DNA of 64,000 nt from Fretibacter rubidus (GTDB lineage: Bacteria > Pseudomonadota > Alphaproteobacteria > Caulobacterales > Maricaulaceae), in the NCBI RefSeq assembly GCF_041429785.1, contig NZ_CP163423.1, positions 2,046,001 through 2,110,000 on the forward strand, read 5' to 3'. The position numbers were made by a program, and so were the translations under genes. The notes under the pieces were generated by a model. It saw nothing but the letters and a program-made list of their open reading frames with translations, was not told where the DNA came from and did not search any database. Below, piece after piece: positions 29,573 through 38,357 of this stretch. How positions within the stretch are numbered: the first letter of the stretch is position 1; every line of letters begins with the position of its first letter.

Positions 29573-31744
29573 TCACATAAACCCCTGCGGATCGATATCG
29601 ATGTGCAGCTTATATTTCGCGGGGACGCGGAGCTTTTTGCGCCAGACGCGCATATATTTAGATAGGTTCACGGAGGCTTCCGCTTGCACCAGAATGCGGC
29701 GTCTATAGAGGCCCCGAAGGCGGCCAATGGGCGGCTCGGACGGGCCGAGGATGTCGATACCGTCGGCGCGCGGGGCGAGGCTGACGAATTTCTTGGCGAG
29801 GGCTTCGGTCTTCTTTACATCAGGGCCGCTGATAATGACGCCCGCGAGTTTGCCATAAGGCGGCAGGCCGAGCATCTCGCGGCTGGCAAGTTCTGCGGAT
29901 ATGAACCGTTCGCGGTCACCCGCCGCCAGCGCCGATAGCGCTTCGTGGTCGGGTTGATGGGTTTGGATAAGCGCTGTGCCGGGTTTATCGGCGCGCCCGG
30001 CCCGGCCCGCGACCTGCACGAGGGTCTGATAGGTTCGCTCCCCTGCGCGCGGATCGCCGCCCGCAAGGCCAAGGTCGCCGTCCACCACGCCAACGAACGT
30101 CAGATGCGGAAAGTTATGGCCTTTCACAACCATTTGCGTGCCAATCAATATGTCAATCTCGCCCGACTCCATGCGTTTCATGCGGGCCGCAATTTCGGCC
30201 GGATTGCCAGCGGTGTCAGAGCTGAAAATCTCTATCCTTGCGCCGGGGAAGTGCCGCGCAGCTTCTTCGGCGACGCGCTCCACGCCGGGGCCGACGGGGG
30301 TCAGGCTATCGTCGGTTTTGCAATCGGGACAGGCCTTGGGCATGGGCATGGAAAAGCCCGTCATATGACAGCGCGCCCGCCCCGTGGCGCGGTGCTCCAC
30401 GAGCCAGCTATCCGTATCGGGGGATTTTAGGCGCTCCCCACAGGCACGGCATATAATCAGCGGCGCATAGCCCCGACGGTTCAGATAGAGCATCGCTTGG
30501 TCGCCCGACGCAAGCACAGTATTGGTTGCCTCTATCAAAGGGGCGGAAATGAAATCGCCTTTCTCTGGCGGGAAATCTTTCAAATCAACCAAATCAATAT
30601 CGGGCAATGTCACCGCACCAGGCCGTTCAGGCAGCACAATATGAGCGTAACGCCCCGTGCGGGCGTTTACCAAGCTCTCGAGCGAGGGCGTCGCGGAGGC
30701 CAACACAACGGCGTGAGCTGCGATAGAGCCGCGCACCACCGCCATATCGCGCGCATTATAGATGACGCCTTCTTCTTGCTTATAGCTGGTGTCATGTTCT
30801 TCATCGACCACGACGAGCGACAGATTATCAAAGGGCAAATAAAGCGCCGAGCGCGCGCCAACGACAAGCTTTGCACGGCCTTGGGCGACCTCCCGCCATG
30901 TTCGGCGTCTTTGCGCATCACCCAGCGCGCTATGCCACGGCGCGGGTTCCACGCCAAAGCGCGCTTTAAACCGCGAGAGCGAGGCCTGTGTCAAAGCAAT
31001 TTCAGGCACGAGGACAAGCACTTGCCCGCCGCGTTTTATCGCCTCTGCGACGCCCTCAAAATAGACCTCTGTTTTGCCAGCCCCTGTCACTCCGTCGAGC
31101 AAGCTGACCGAGAACCCACCCCGTATGATTTGGGCGCGAAGCTCCTCGCCCGCCGCCATTTGCTCATCTGTCAGCGCGATGCCGCCATTCGCGGCGCTGC
31201 CGTAATCAGGGTCGGGCGTATCAAACGGCGCATCAACAGGCAACGTCTCAACAACCAAGCCACCAGCATTGGCCATGCCGCGCACCACACCTGCGCTGAC
31301 GCCCGCGCGATCTGCAATTTCAGAGGCGCGGGCGGGAAAGGGCCCGCCCTTATCCAGCACCAATTGACGCGCGGGGGTGAGCTTAAACGCGGCCCCGCTT
31401 GGCGTGTAATGGGCAACCATCTCTGACGGGTCCATGGCTTTGATAGAGCGCATCACCATACGCAGAACCAGGCCCGGCGAGACGCAGTTGTAATCTGCCG
31501 TCCAGCTAATAAATTTTAACATAGAAGCTGACAGGGCTTTGGTCTGTTTGACCTGCGCGATGTCTTTGAGGACGCGGTCACCCGCGTGAGTTTTCAAGGC
31601 CGTCACAACGCCGAGCTTCATTTGCTTGCCAATGGGGGCGAAGACAAATTGCCCCGGCGCGACCGACATCTCTGGCGGGACGGCGTAATCAAAGGCTTCG
31701 GGCACATTGACCGGGAAAAGGATTTGAGCGATTTGCGCGGGCAT
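29573..31744 (-). CDS. priA: Primosomal protein N' (replication restart helicase PriA)
   Basis: 723 aa. 3'-5' superfamily 2 helicase: Walker A DGVTGAGKTEVYFEG, Walker B VVVDEEHD, motif III SATPS, and motif VI QVAGRAGRADKPG. The zinc-binding region has the paired Cys sets CRACGERL, RCHMTGF and CPDCK. It restarts stalled replication forks. The final 73 codons match the displaced fragment at 27364-27584, so this 3' end may have been brought in with the accessory module. Divergent from the transaldolase gene. Confidence 0.96.
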   Translation of the reverse strand: MPAQIAQILFPVNVPEAFDYAVPPEMSVAPGQFVFAPIGKQMKLGVVTALKTHAGDRVLKDIAQVKQTKALSASMLKFISWTADYNCVSPGLVLRMVMRSIKAMDPSEMVAHYTPSGAAFKLTPARQLVLDKGGPFPARASEIADRAGVSAGVVRGMANAGGLVVETLPVDAPFDTPDPDYGSAANGGIALTDEQMAAGEELRAQIIRGGFSVSLLDGVTGAGKTEVYFEGVAEAIKRGGQVLVLVPEIALTQASLSRFKARFGVEPAPWHSALGDAQRRRTWREVAQGRAKLVVGARSALYLPFDNLSLVVVDEEHDTSYKQEEGVIYNARDMAVVRGSIAAHAVVLASATPSLESLVNARTGRYAHIVLPERPGAVTLPDIDLVDLKDFPPEKGDFISAPLIEATNTVLASGDQAMLYLNRRGYAPLIICRACGERLKSPDTDSWLVEHRATGRARCHMTGFSMPMPKACPDCKTDDSLTPVGPGVERVAEEAARHFPGARIEIFSSDTAGNPAEIAARMKRMESGEIDILIGTQMVVKGHNFPHLTFVGVVDGDLGLAGGDPRAGERTYQTLVQVAGRAGRADKPGTALIQTHQPDHEALSALAAGDRERFISAELASREMLGLPPYGKLAGVIISGPDVKKTEALAKKFVSLAPRADGIDILGPSEPPIGRLRGLYRRRILVQAEASVNLSKYMRVWRKKLRVPAKYKLHIDIDPQGFM

Positions 31745-31797
31745 AGGACTATGCTAACAGACACATACGATTCTTGCCCCCCGTTTTGGAGCCTCCC

Positions 31798-32448
31798 ATG
31801 AAGTTTTTTGTTGATAGTGCCGATCTTGACCAAATCGCGATGTTAAATGATGTCGGTCTAGTCGACGGCGTCACCACAAACCCGTCCATCATTGCCAAAT
31901 CAGGCCGTGATTTTAAAACCGTCATCAAGGACATTTGCAAGCTTGTTGACGGCCCCGTCAGCGCCGAAGTTGTCTCGATGAAAAAAGACGAGATGCTAAA
32001 TGAGGCCCGTATCCTGCGCAAAATCGCGGATAATGTTTGCGTGAAATTGCCGCTGACGATGGACGGACTGGCGGCGTGCAAAGTTCTGTCCGCGGAAGGA
32101 ACACAGACCAATGTAACCTTGTGCTTTTCTGCCAACCAAGCGCTACTCGCGGCGAAATGCGGGGCGAGCTTTATTTCGCCCTTTATTGGACGTTTGGATG
32201 ATATCAGTCTCGACGGGCTGGAGTTGATCGAAGACATCCGCACGATTTATGACAATTACGGATATGAGACTGAAATCCTTGCCGCCTCTATCCGCTCTGT
32301 TGGGCATATCAAAGACTGCGCGCTTATTGGGGCTGACGTTATCACCTCCCCGCCGGACGTTATTCGCAAACTAGCTGACCACCCGCTAACGGATAAAGGC
32401 CTCGCCGCCTTTATGGCCGATTGGGAAAAGACGGGACAATCTATCTAA
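31798..32448 (+). CDS. Transaldolase / fructose-6-phosphate aldolase family (TalC/FSA type)
   Basis: 216 aa, the short single-domain form. [30 protein letters not shown] opens the barrel; the Schiff-base Lys is in [42 protein letters not shown] is the family signature. ATG 31798 was used, since homologs begin MKFF and GGAG lies just upstream. It acts in the pentose phosphate pathway or as an FSA-type aldolase; the two cannot be separated by eye. Divergent from priA with 53 bp between. Confidence 0.92.
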   Translation: MKFFVDSADLDQIAMLNDVGLVDGVTTNPSIIAKSGRDFKTVIKDICKLVDGPVSAEVVSMKKDEMLNEARILRKIADNVCVKLPLTMDGLAACKVLSAEGTQTNVTLCFSANQALLAAKCGASFISPFIGRLDDISLDGLELIEDIRTIYDNYGYETEILAASIRSVGHIKDCALIGADVITSPPDVIRKLADHPLTDKGLAAFMADWEKTGQSI

Positions 32449-32462
32449 GCTAAAACATGTCA

Positions 32463-32488
32463 AAAGCCCTCGTAAACACGGGGGCTTT
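32463..32488 (+). terminator. Hairpin terminator after the transaldolase gene
   Basis: AAAGCCCTCG / CGGGGGCTTT pair over 10 bp (one T-G wobble) around a 6-nt loop, 15 bp after the stop. The following T tract is weak (TAATCATTT), so it may be inefficient. Confidence 0.65.
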
Positions 32489-32553
32489 AATCATTTGTTA
32501 GGCATAATCACCGACCCTGTCTTTGATAATTTATATCCGGGGCTGGAGATATT

Positions 32554-33216
32554 ATGCGCCATTTTTTGACACCATCAATTATTGCTGTGACCCTTATGAT
32601 AACGGGCTGCGCGAGCGTGTCCGAGAGCATCCCGACGGTGAAAGTCGTACGCAAAAAACCGCAAACTGTCGCCACAGTCATGAGCCAATATCAGCAAGCC
32701 TTCCCGACCGTGCAGCGCGCCGAAGCGCCCATGGTCTGCGACAATGATAATATGCGCGCGCGTGCGGCGGATAATAACGCCAAGAACGATACGGCCCGTG
32801 TTCTTATCCTTGAAGATAATGATCGGTCGAACACTGTGCTCGCCGACGTGACGGTAAACTGCAAAGATTATTTTGAAAATCGCGGTCAATGGGCTGGCTA
32901 CGCACAAAGCCAGCCGCAAGCTCCCGTCTTCGGTGCGCCCATGACACCTCAGACCGTAAGCACAACACCCACCCAAGCGCAGATTGATACAATCCAAGCA
33001 CCGCAAGTCGTGCGTCCGCAAACTATCAAAGCTTCGACGGTGACGAATATCGCCACAAACCAGCGTATGTACCGCATCCGCACGGGCGATAACCTTTACC
33101 GTATCGCGCGCAATAATTGTACCGACGCCGAAACACTGGCGCAGATGAATAATATCTATGATGCGTCCCGTATCTCCCCCGGCCAGATGATACGGCTGCC
33201 AAAGGGCTGTAAATAG
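32554..33216 (+). CDS. LysM-domain lipoprotein
   Basis: 220 aa. Type II signal peptide with lipobox MITGC (Cys19). The central region is low complexity (Gln/Pro/Thr). The C-terminus is a single LysM module, YRIRTGDNLYRIARNNCTDAETLAQMNN to GQMIRLPKGC (residues ~170-219), which binds peptidoglycan glycan chains. Four further Cys may form disulfides. Likely tethers outer membrane to the wall. It stands alone, with terminators on both sides. Confidence 0.85.
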   Translation: MRHFLTPSIIAVTLMITGCASVSESIPTVKVVRKKPQTVATVMSQYQQAFPTVQRAEAPMVCDNDNMRARAADNNAKNDTARVLILEDNDRSNTVLADVTVNCKDYFENRGQWAGYAQSQPQAPVFGAPMTPQTVSTTPTQAQIDTIQAPQVVRPQTIKASTVTNIATNQRMYRIRTGDNLYRIARNNCTDAETLAQMNNIYDASRISPGQMIRLPKGCK

Positions 33217-33274
33217 GGTTTAGCTCCCGACTCTCGGTCACACTCGCGTAAATTTGGCTAAATATATAAGCCTC

Positions 33275-33470
33275 ACGACATGGATTCCGGGTGCCCTGAT
33301 GGGTCACGACGGAATGACGAGAGCTTAGAGAGCGCAGCCAATTAAACATGTCATTCCAACGTGAGCAACGCTCACCCGGACTCTGTGTCGTGACCTTCAG
33401 TCACGCGGGAATTCCAATCTTACAAGGTAATTCTACGGCATAGACCCTCGGGTCGAGCCCAAGGGTGACG
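33275..33470. repeat. Intergenic palindromic repeat cluster
   Basis: Non-coding region with at least three hairpins: GTGAGC-AAC-GCTCAC (33361-33375), CGTGAC-CTTCA-GTCACG (33389-33405), and ACCCTCGGG / CCCAAGGGT (33444-33466). Between them are GGATTCCGGG, GGAATGACG and GTCATTCC blocks, the kind of sequence found in dispersed alphaproteobacterial palindromic repeats (REP/RPE-like). Units look partly decayed. It might be the remnant of a miniature element between the LysM lipoprotein and coiled-coil genes. Confidence 0.5.
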
Positions 33471-33540
33471 AACCCTTATAGTGACGTGTTGCAACTCTTA
33501 TTTTGCTTTAATGGTCGCCACATATGCTGTCATCCCAAAC

Positions 33541-33563
33541 AAAAAGGCAGCGTTCCCGCTGCC
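33541..33563 (-). terminator. Rho-independent terminator of the coiled-coil gene
   Basis: On the minus strand a perfect 7-bp stem GGCAGCG / CGCTGCC with a 4-nt loop is followed by five T, 36 bp beyond the stop of the coiled-coil gene. Confidence 0.8.
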
Positions 33564-33598
33564 TCTTCATGCGCCCTCCCCCTCAGTATTTTACGAGG

Positions 33599-34909
33599 CT
33601 AGCTGCCAGTGTTTTTAACAGCCTTTAAGATACGCACGTTTTTATCAGATGCATTAGACGCGGGCTTCACAGCGGGTGCAGGCTCTTTTTTCTCTGCGCG
33701 GTAGCTCTCTGACGGCATGATGCTTTGGCCTGTGCTGACACCCCCAATAGAGGCGTAGCGTTCCAGCTTTTGCTTTTGCACTTGGTTGATTTTACGCAGC
33801 GTATCTAAATCTTCTAGCGCCGTTGTGAACTTCGCGTTCAGATTTTCGAACTCAACTTTTGACCGCGCAAGGGCTCGAACGTTGCGCTCAACTTCCTCTG
33901 ACTTTTCACGTAGCCGGGTCTCGGCGCGCTCATTACGTGTGCGCTCGCTATCCAGTGTTGTGCGTAGCGACAGAATTTCTTCGTCCAAATGACCGGACAT
34001 ATTTTCCTTGATACGGACTTGCGTATTAAGCTGCTCGATGCGGGATTTCAGCGCGTAGCTTTCGTCATCACGACGCTTTAGGCTTTCTTCAAACAACGAC
34101 TTCTGCGTTTTCAAGTCATATTTGGCATTATCGAGCGCACCCGATGTCTCAAAATATTTTGTCTTCAGCTCGTTATGATCCAGGCGAAGGTTCTTAAGCT
34201 CGACCATCAATTGATCATTGTGCTTGTTTTTCTCGTCAACTTTAGCAGCGAGTTCCTCTAAGCTTTTTTGCAATTCCATCACGCGGCGGTTTTGCTTGGA
34301 TAGCTCTGCAGATTGCTCGCTGACGTCATCGGCCAAGTTTTGGTTGGTCATTGTCAGTGTCGAGATACGCTCGTCACGATCTGCGATATTTGTGTTTAAG
34401 TTTTCAAGCTCACGCATTTGCTTTTGTAGCTTTTCACGATCAGATTTTTCACGGTCAGCACGGGCAGAAATTTCGGTTTTGGCCACTTCCAACTCTTGAC
34501 GGACTTCGGCGTGTTGGCGCTCCAGATTAATCAGCTTGTTTTCTTGCTCTGACGCCCAGCTGGATTTCTGGTCAAATTTAGTTTGTAGAACTTTAAGGTC
34601 ACTTTCGAGCTTGATAGACTGCGCTTCAAAACGCTGTAGCTGGCGGAGGCTAGCATCCATTTTGGCAATTGTCTTACCCAGCGTTACCATGCGCTTTGCG
34701 GCAATATTTTGCTGATCTGCATTGGCTTTCATCTCTGCCGTCATTTGCTCGACATAGTCATTAGCCTGTTTGACATCATCGGAATTGGCGGTCTGCGCCG
34801 ATACGGATGTTGTTGTCGCCTGATACAAGGGGCGCTCGTCACGGCTTTGCGGAACGGCGGGTTTTTCTGTCGTTGATTTCACGGATTTGCCTCGGTTAAA
34901 AAATGACAT
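33599..34909 (-). CDS. Long coiled-coil protein, filament-like (unassigned)
   Basis: 436 aa. ATG 34909 (MSFFNRGKSVKSTTEK) with GGGGA upstream was chosen over an upstream in-frame start at 35038. After a basic, Ser/Thr-rich head (~1-60), residues ~70-380 are almost continuous heptad repeats rich in Glu, Lys, Leu and Gln; a short basic tail follows (VRILKAVKNTGS). No membrane span or enzymatic motif. Head-rod-tail layout and size recall bacterial intermediate-filament-like proteins such as crescentin, but I cannot show homology. A cytoskeletal or polar scaffold role is only a hypothesis. Confidence 0.75.
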   Translation of the reverse strand: MSFFNRGKSVKSTTEKPAVPQSRDERPLYQATTTSVSAQTANSDDVKQANDYVEQMTAEMKANADQQNIAAKRMVTLGKTIAKMDASLRQLQRFEAQSIKLESDLKVLQTKFDQKSSWASEQENKLINLERQHAEVRQELEVAKTEISARADREKSDREKLQKQMRELENLNTNIADRDERISTLTMTNQNLADDVSEQSAELSKQNRRVMELQKSLEELAAKVDEKNKHNDQLMVELKNLRLDHNELKTKYFETSGALDNAKYDLKTQKSLFEESLKRRDDESYALKSRIEQLNTQVRIKENMSGHLDEEILSLRTTLDSERTRNERAETRLREKSEEVERNVRALARSKVEFENLNAKFTTALEDLDTLRKINQVQKQKLERYASIGGVSTGQSIMPSESYRAEKKEPAPAVKPASNASDKNVRILKAVKNTGS

Positions 34910-35101
34910 TGTCGTCCCCACTTCTTTAGAAAATCGGCGCTCACCCAGCTGTGCAGTGCTCGAATCAATTAAGTTAACGATACATAAATGCAGGATTCGG
35001 ACAAGCGAGCATAGAGACCCCATAGGTCGCAACGCCAATGATACGGTCTATTTCGTTCCGTATCCGATTTGAATTTCACTGTTCGAGGAAAACTCTACGG
35101 C

Positions 35102-36118
35102 CTAACGGATAAAGGCTGGATCGACGCTGCGGGCCTTAATCTTGGCCCGTTTATCAATCAGAGTATAAAGACCGATACCGATCATTGTAATGGCTGTGCC
35201 GAGCGCGTCCACCCAGCCAAATGGCTCGCTGAGGATGAATACTGCGCCAGCAATGGTCGCGGCCGGGCCAATCATGGCCAGGATAGCGACCGCTTGCGGC
35301 CCGACGCGGCCGACCGCTGTCGCAATCATGAAAGACGGCAGAATTGTGGAGAACAGTGCAATCGCGGCCCCAATTACGTAAAGCCGCGGCGGTAGATCAA
35401 GGGCGATGCGTGCCCCGTCTATACCGCCGTGCAGCGTGATAAAATGCAGTCCCGTGACAGTTGCCGCCGCAGTCATGGCGATGCATGTGAACAGCTTTGC
35501 CCCGACTTGATCGATAAGGCCTTTGGACAAAAGTTGATAAAGCGCGAAAAGTACTGCCGAGCTCATAACCAGCGCACTGCCCAGCGGTACGTTACTGCCC
35601 ACCGCGATATTTCCAACCGCGAAAATCAGCGCAATACCACTATAGGCGATGATCACGGCTGCAGCCCCCCATTTGGTAATACGCCCGCCAAAAAACAGTG
35701 CGCCGAAAATCACGACAAAGACGGGATAAGTAAACAGAATAAGCCGTTCCAACTGCGCCGTAATATATTGCAGGCCAGAGAAATCGAGCAGCGTACAAAC
35801 ATAATAACACAGCACACCGAGCCCTGCGACCTTGGCCATCGTTTTTGCAGCTACATGATGTCCCCTAGCGCGGTTCTTTCGCGTGACCATCCACCAAATT
35901 ATCAAATAAACAGGCATCGAAAACCCAAGACGTAAAACCATCAGCGTGAGCGGGTCAATCGCAACCTCGCCCATGGCGGCGGCGTCCGCGTCGAGCGGGA
36001 TAAAGGCAAGCTTGGCCAGCACAGCTTTGAAAGAAAACAGCACCGCCCCACCAATAGCGAGCAAATAGCCGAGGCCGTCATGACTGACTTTAAAACGGTC
36101 AGGATTTGGCGGGCTCAT
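35102..36118 (-). CDS. EamA/DMT-family transporter
   Basis: 338 aa with ten predicted membrane spans in two EamA halves (LLAIGGAVLFSFKAVLAKLAF opening the first; LGSALVMSSAVLFALYQLLSKG opening the second). Drug/metabolite transporter superfamily; substrate unknown, commonly amino-acid or metabolite efflux. Its start overlaps the end of tadA by 4 bp, so the two are co-transcribed. About 190 bp separate it from the downstream coiled-coil gene. Confidence 0.88.
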   Translation of the reverse strand: MSPPNPDRFKVSHDGLGYLLAIGGAVLFSFKAVLAKLAFIPLDADAAAMGEVAIDPLTLMVLRLGFSMPVYLIIWWMVTRKNRARGHHVAAKTMAKVAGLGVLCYYVCTLLDFSGLQYITAQLERLILFTYPVFVVIFGALFFGGRITKWGAAAVIIAYSGIALIFAVGNIAVGSNVPLGSALVMSSAVLFALYQLLSKGLIDQVGAKLFTCIAMTAAATVTGLHFITLHGGIDGARIALDLPPRLYVIGAAIALFSTILPSFMIATAVGRVGPQAVAILAMIGPAATIAGAVFILSEPFGWVDALGTAITMIGIGLYTLIDKRAKIKARSVDPAFIR

Positions 36119-36609
36119 CCTGTTGATGTCTTTTTGCGGGATGTTTTTTTACGGCGGGCTCTGAAAAACGCCTTTAACATCGCTGCGCTTTCGCCTTCCA
36201 TAACGCCGCGTGTCACCTCGGGTTTATGATGGCATGTTGGGCTTTGGAAGAATTGCACACCGCTATCCACCGCGCCGCCTTTGGGGTCAGACGCGCCGTA
36301 AACCACCCGCCCAATGCGAGCATTAGAAATCGCGCCTGCGCACATGGTGCAAGGCTCTAGCGTAACGTAAAGCGTGAGCCCCGTGAGGCGGTAATTGCCG
36401 CGCGCGTAGCACCCGTCCCGAATAGCGAGGATTTCCGCATGGGCCGTCGGGTCATCAATGCCGATGGGCGCATTACCACTGCGCGCAATCACAGTATCGG
36501 ACACAGGGTCAACGAGCACAGCCCCCACAGGCACCTCGCCGCGTGAAGATGCCGCTTGCGCCTCGGCTAGGGCTTGCTGCATATAGAGCCTATCTTGCGC
36601 ATCAGTCAT
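36115..36609 (-). CDS. tadA: tRNA-specific adenosine deaminase TadA
   Basis: 164 aa. Zinc-dependent deaminase with HAE (His57-Glu59) and PCTMC (Cys87, Cys90). It converts adenosine-34 to inosine in tRNA-Arg(ACG). The sequence GAVLVDPVSDTVIARSGN and the NARIGRVVYGASDPKGGAVDSG segment are typical. It diverges from the rRNA pseudouridine synthase gene; the 42 bp between the starts must carry both promoters. Confidence 0.93.
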   Translation of the reverse strand: MTDAQDRLYMQQALAEAQAASSRGEVPVGAVLVDPVSDTVIARSGNAPIGIDDPTAHAEILAIRDGCYARGNYRLTGLTLYVTLEPCTMCAGAISNARIGRVVYGASDPKGGAVDSGVQFFQSPTCHHKPEVTRGVMEGESAAMLKAFFRARRKKTSRKKTSTG

Positions 36610-36651
36610 GCGCTTTTCATTGGGCCAAAGCCCGCAAAGGTCAATCCTGTC

Positions 36652-37728
36652 ATGGCAGAAAATAAAAACAATCCCTCGAATAAAGGGGAAAAGCCCAAGG
36701 CCAATGATGCCCGAAATAACGATGGAAGCGATCGCATCGCCAAAGTTATGGCGCGGGCCGGTGTGGCGTCGCGGCGCGATTGCGAGAAGTTGATTGATGA
36801 AGGACGCGTCAAGGTCAACGGTATCGTGCTGACAACGCCTGCGTTTAAGGTCACCCGCAAAGACGAGATTTTATTTGATGACAAACCACTAGCCGCAAAA
36901 GAGCCGCCGCGCGTTTGGCGTTATCACAAACCCAGCGGATTAGTGACGTCCCATAAAGATGAGAAAGGCCGTCGGTCGGTCTTTGATAATATGCCCAAAG
37001 ATATGCCGCGCGTGATTTCCGTTGGGCGGCTCGATATCACCTCTGAGGGGCTGTTGCTTATGACCAATGACGGCGAAGTTGCGCGGGCCTTAGAACTGCC
37101 CAAGACGGGTTTTCTGCGCCGTTACCGCGCACGTGCCTTTGGCCATGTCACCCAAGACCGCCTTGATAGCCTGAAAAAGGGCATTGATATTGACGGCGTC
37201 CCCTCTGGCCCGATTGAAGCCACGTTGGATAAGCAACAAGGCAGCAATGCGTGGATTACCGTTACCATTCGCGAGGGTAAAAACCGCGAAGTGCGCCGTG
37301 CGCTGGATACGCTTGGGCTAGAAGTGAACCGCCTGATCCGTACCAGTTACGGGCCTTTCCAATTGGGTAAGCTACCCCCAGGTCAAGTCGAAGAAGTCCC
37401 CAATGACGCGCTGATTGAACAAATCGGGCATTTGGTCAAAATTCCTTATGTTAAACCCGGCATGCATAGCGGTAAAAGCGCGGGCGCAAATGTCAGTGAC
37501 GCGCCAGTGCGCAAAGCTCGCGCGCCAAAACGCGGCACATTCGCCAGTGCCAAACGCTTTCAAAATAAAGACGAGGCTTCTGCGCCCAATGAAAAACCTA
37601 AGGGAAAACCAAAAAGAGCGGGCGGTAAAACAGAGTTTAAAACAGGTGGACGTCCTGTCGCGGGCAAAGGCAAACGCTCTGCGCCCAAAGCCCCGCCCAA
37701 AGGTCGCGGAAAGTTCGCCAAACGATGA
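36652..37728 (+). CDS. rRNA pseudouridine synthase, RluB/RsuA family
   Basis: 358 aa from ATG 36652 (MAENKNNPSNKGEKPK). An S4 RNA-binding domain (IAKVMARAGVASRRDCEKLIDEGRVKVNG) precedes the catalytic domain with the nucleophile Asp in VGRLDITSEGLLLMTNDG and the KNREVRRALDTLGLEVNRLIR segment. A ~100-residue C-terminal tail rich in Lys, Ala and Gly follows, probably RNA-binding and disordered. The most likely target is U2605 of 23S rRNA (RluB), but RsuA-type specificity is not excluded. Eleven bp before rsmD. Confidence 0.9.
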   Translation: MAENKNNPSNKGEKPKANDARNNDGSDRIAKVMARAGVASRRDCEKLIDEGRVKVNGIVLTTPAFKVTRKDEILFDDKPLAAKEPPRVWRYHKPSGLVTSHKDEKGRRSVFDNMPKDMPRVISVGRLDITSEGLLLMTNDGEVARALELPKTGFLRRYRARAFGHVTQDRLDSLKKGIDIDGVPSGPIEATLDKQQGSNAWITVTIREGKNREVRRALDTLGLEVNRLIRTSYGPFQLGKLPPGQVEEVPNDALIEQIGHLVKIPYVKPGMHSGKSAGANVSDAPVRKARAPKRGTFASAKRFQNKDEASAPNEKPKGKPKRAGGKTEFKTGGRPVAGKGKRSAPKAPPKGRGKFAKR

Positions 37729-37738
37729 GAGCCTATAA

Positions 37739-38305
37739 ATGAGAATAGTCAGCGGCAGATTACGCGGGCGCAATATCGCGACACCGCCCGGGCGAGGCAC
37801 ACGGCCTACCTCGGATCAAACACGCGAGTCTATCTTTAATATCCTCGCCCATGCCCCATGGGCACCGCCGCTTGACGGGGCGATTGCCGCTGATATTTTT
37901 GCAGGGTCTGGCGCGCTGGGGTTTGAAGCGATTTCGCGCGGGGCAGAGTTTTGCTTGTTTGTCGAAACAGAGCCCAAAGCCCGCGCCGCCATTCGCGACA
38001 ATATGGAAAAAATGGACTTGTTTGGCTGTACCCGATTGCATCGCCGTGATGCGACCAAACTGAAAATAGCGCCGGGAAATCTACGCGGGGCGTTCACGCT
38101 TATCTTCATGGATCCGCCTTATAATAAAGGGCTGTGGAAACCTGTGTTATGGGCGTTAAAAGACCAAAACTTGGTCGCGGATGACGGTGTCATTATCCTC
38201 GAAGTCGCGGCTGATGAAGAAGACATCGAGATTCGCGGATTTGATATTGCCGCAGATAAAACATGGGGCGCGGCGCGCGTCTTATTCTTAACAAAAGCAG
38301 CTTAA
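37739..38305 (+). CDS. rsmD: 16S rRNA (guanine966-N2)-methyltransferase RsmD
   Basis: 188 aa. MRIVSGRLRGRNIATPPG and RPTSDQTRESIFNIL form the RsmD opening. The SAM-binding motif I is ADIFAGSGALGFEAISRGA and the catalytic motif is FMDPPYNKG. Methylates G966 of 16S rRNA. It is paired with the pseudouridine synthase gene, a common arrangement. Confidence 0.94.
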   Translation: MRIVSGRLRGRNIATPPGRGTRPTSDQTRESIFNILAHAPWAPPLDGAIAADIFAGSGALGFEAISRGAEFCLFVETEPKARAAIRDNMEKMDLFGCTRLHRRDATKLKIAPGNLRGAFTLIFMDPPYNKGLWKPVLWALKDQNLVADDGVIILEVAADEEDIEIRGFDIAADKTWGAARVLFLTKAA

Positions 38306-38357
38306 ACAAAGCAGCGGGATTAATGTCCCGTTCACACTCAAATTGTAGTCTATATCA

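Noticed and set aside
30497-31426. Long plus-strand open frame inside priA
   Set aside because: It runs antisense to a complete PriA with all helicase motifs; composition is that of a shadow frame in GC-rich DNA.
34910-35038. Coiled-coil protein starting at 35038
   Set aside because: The extra 43 residues have no support; ATG 34909 has a ribosome-binding site and opens a plausible basic head.
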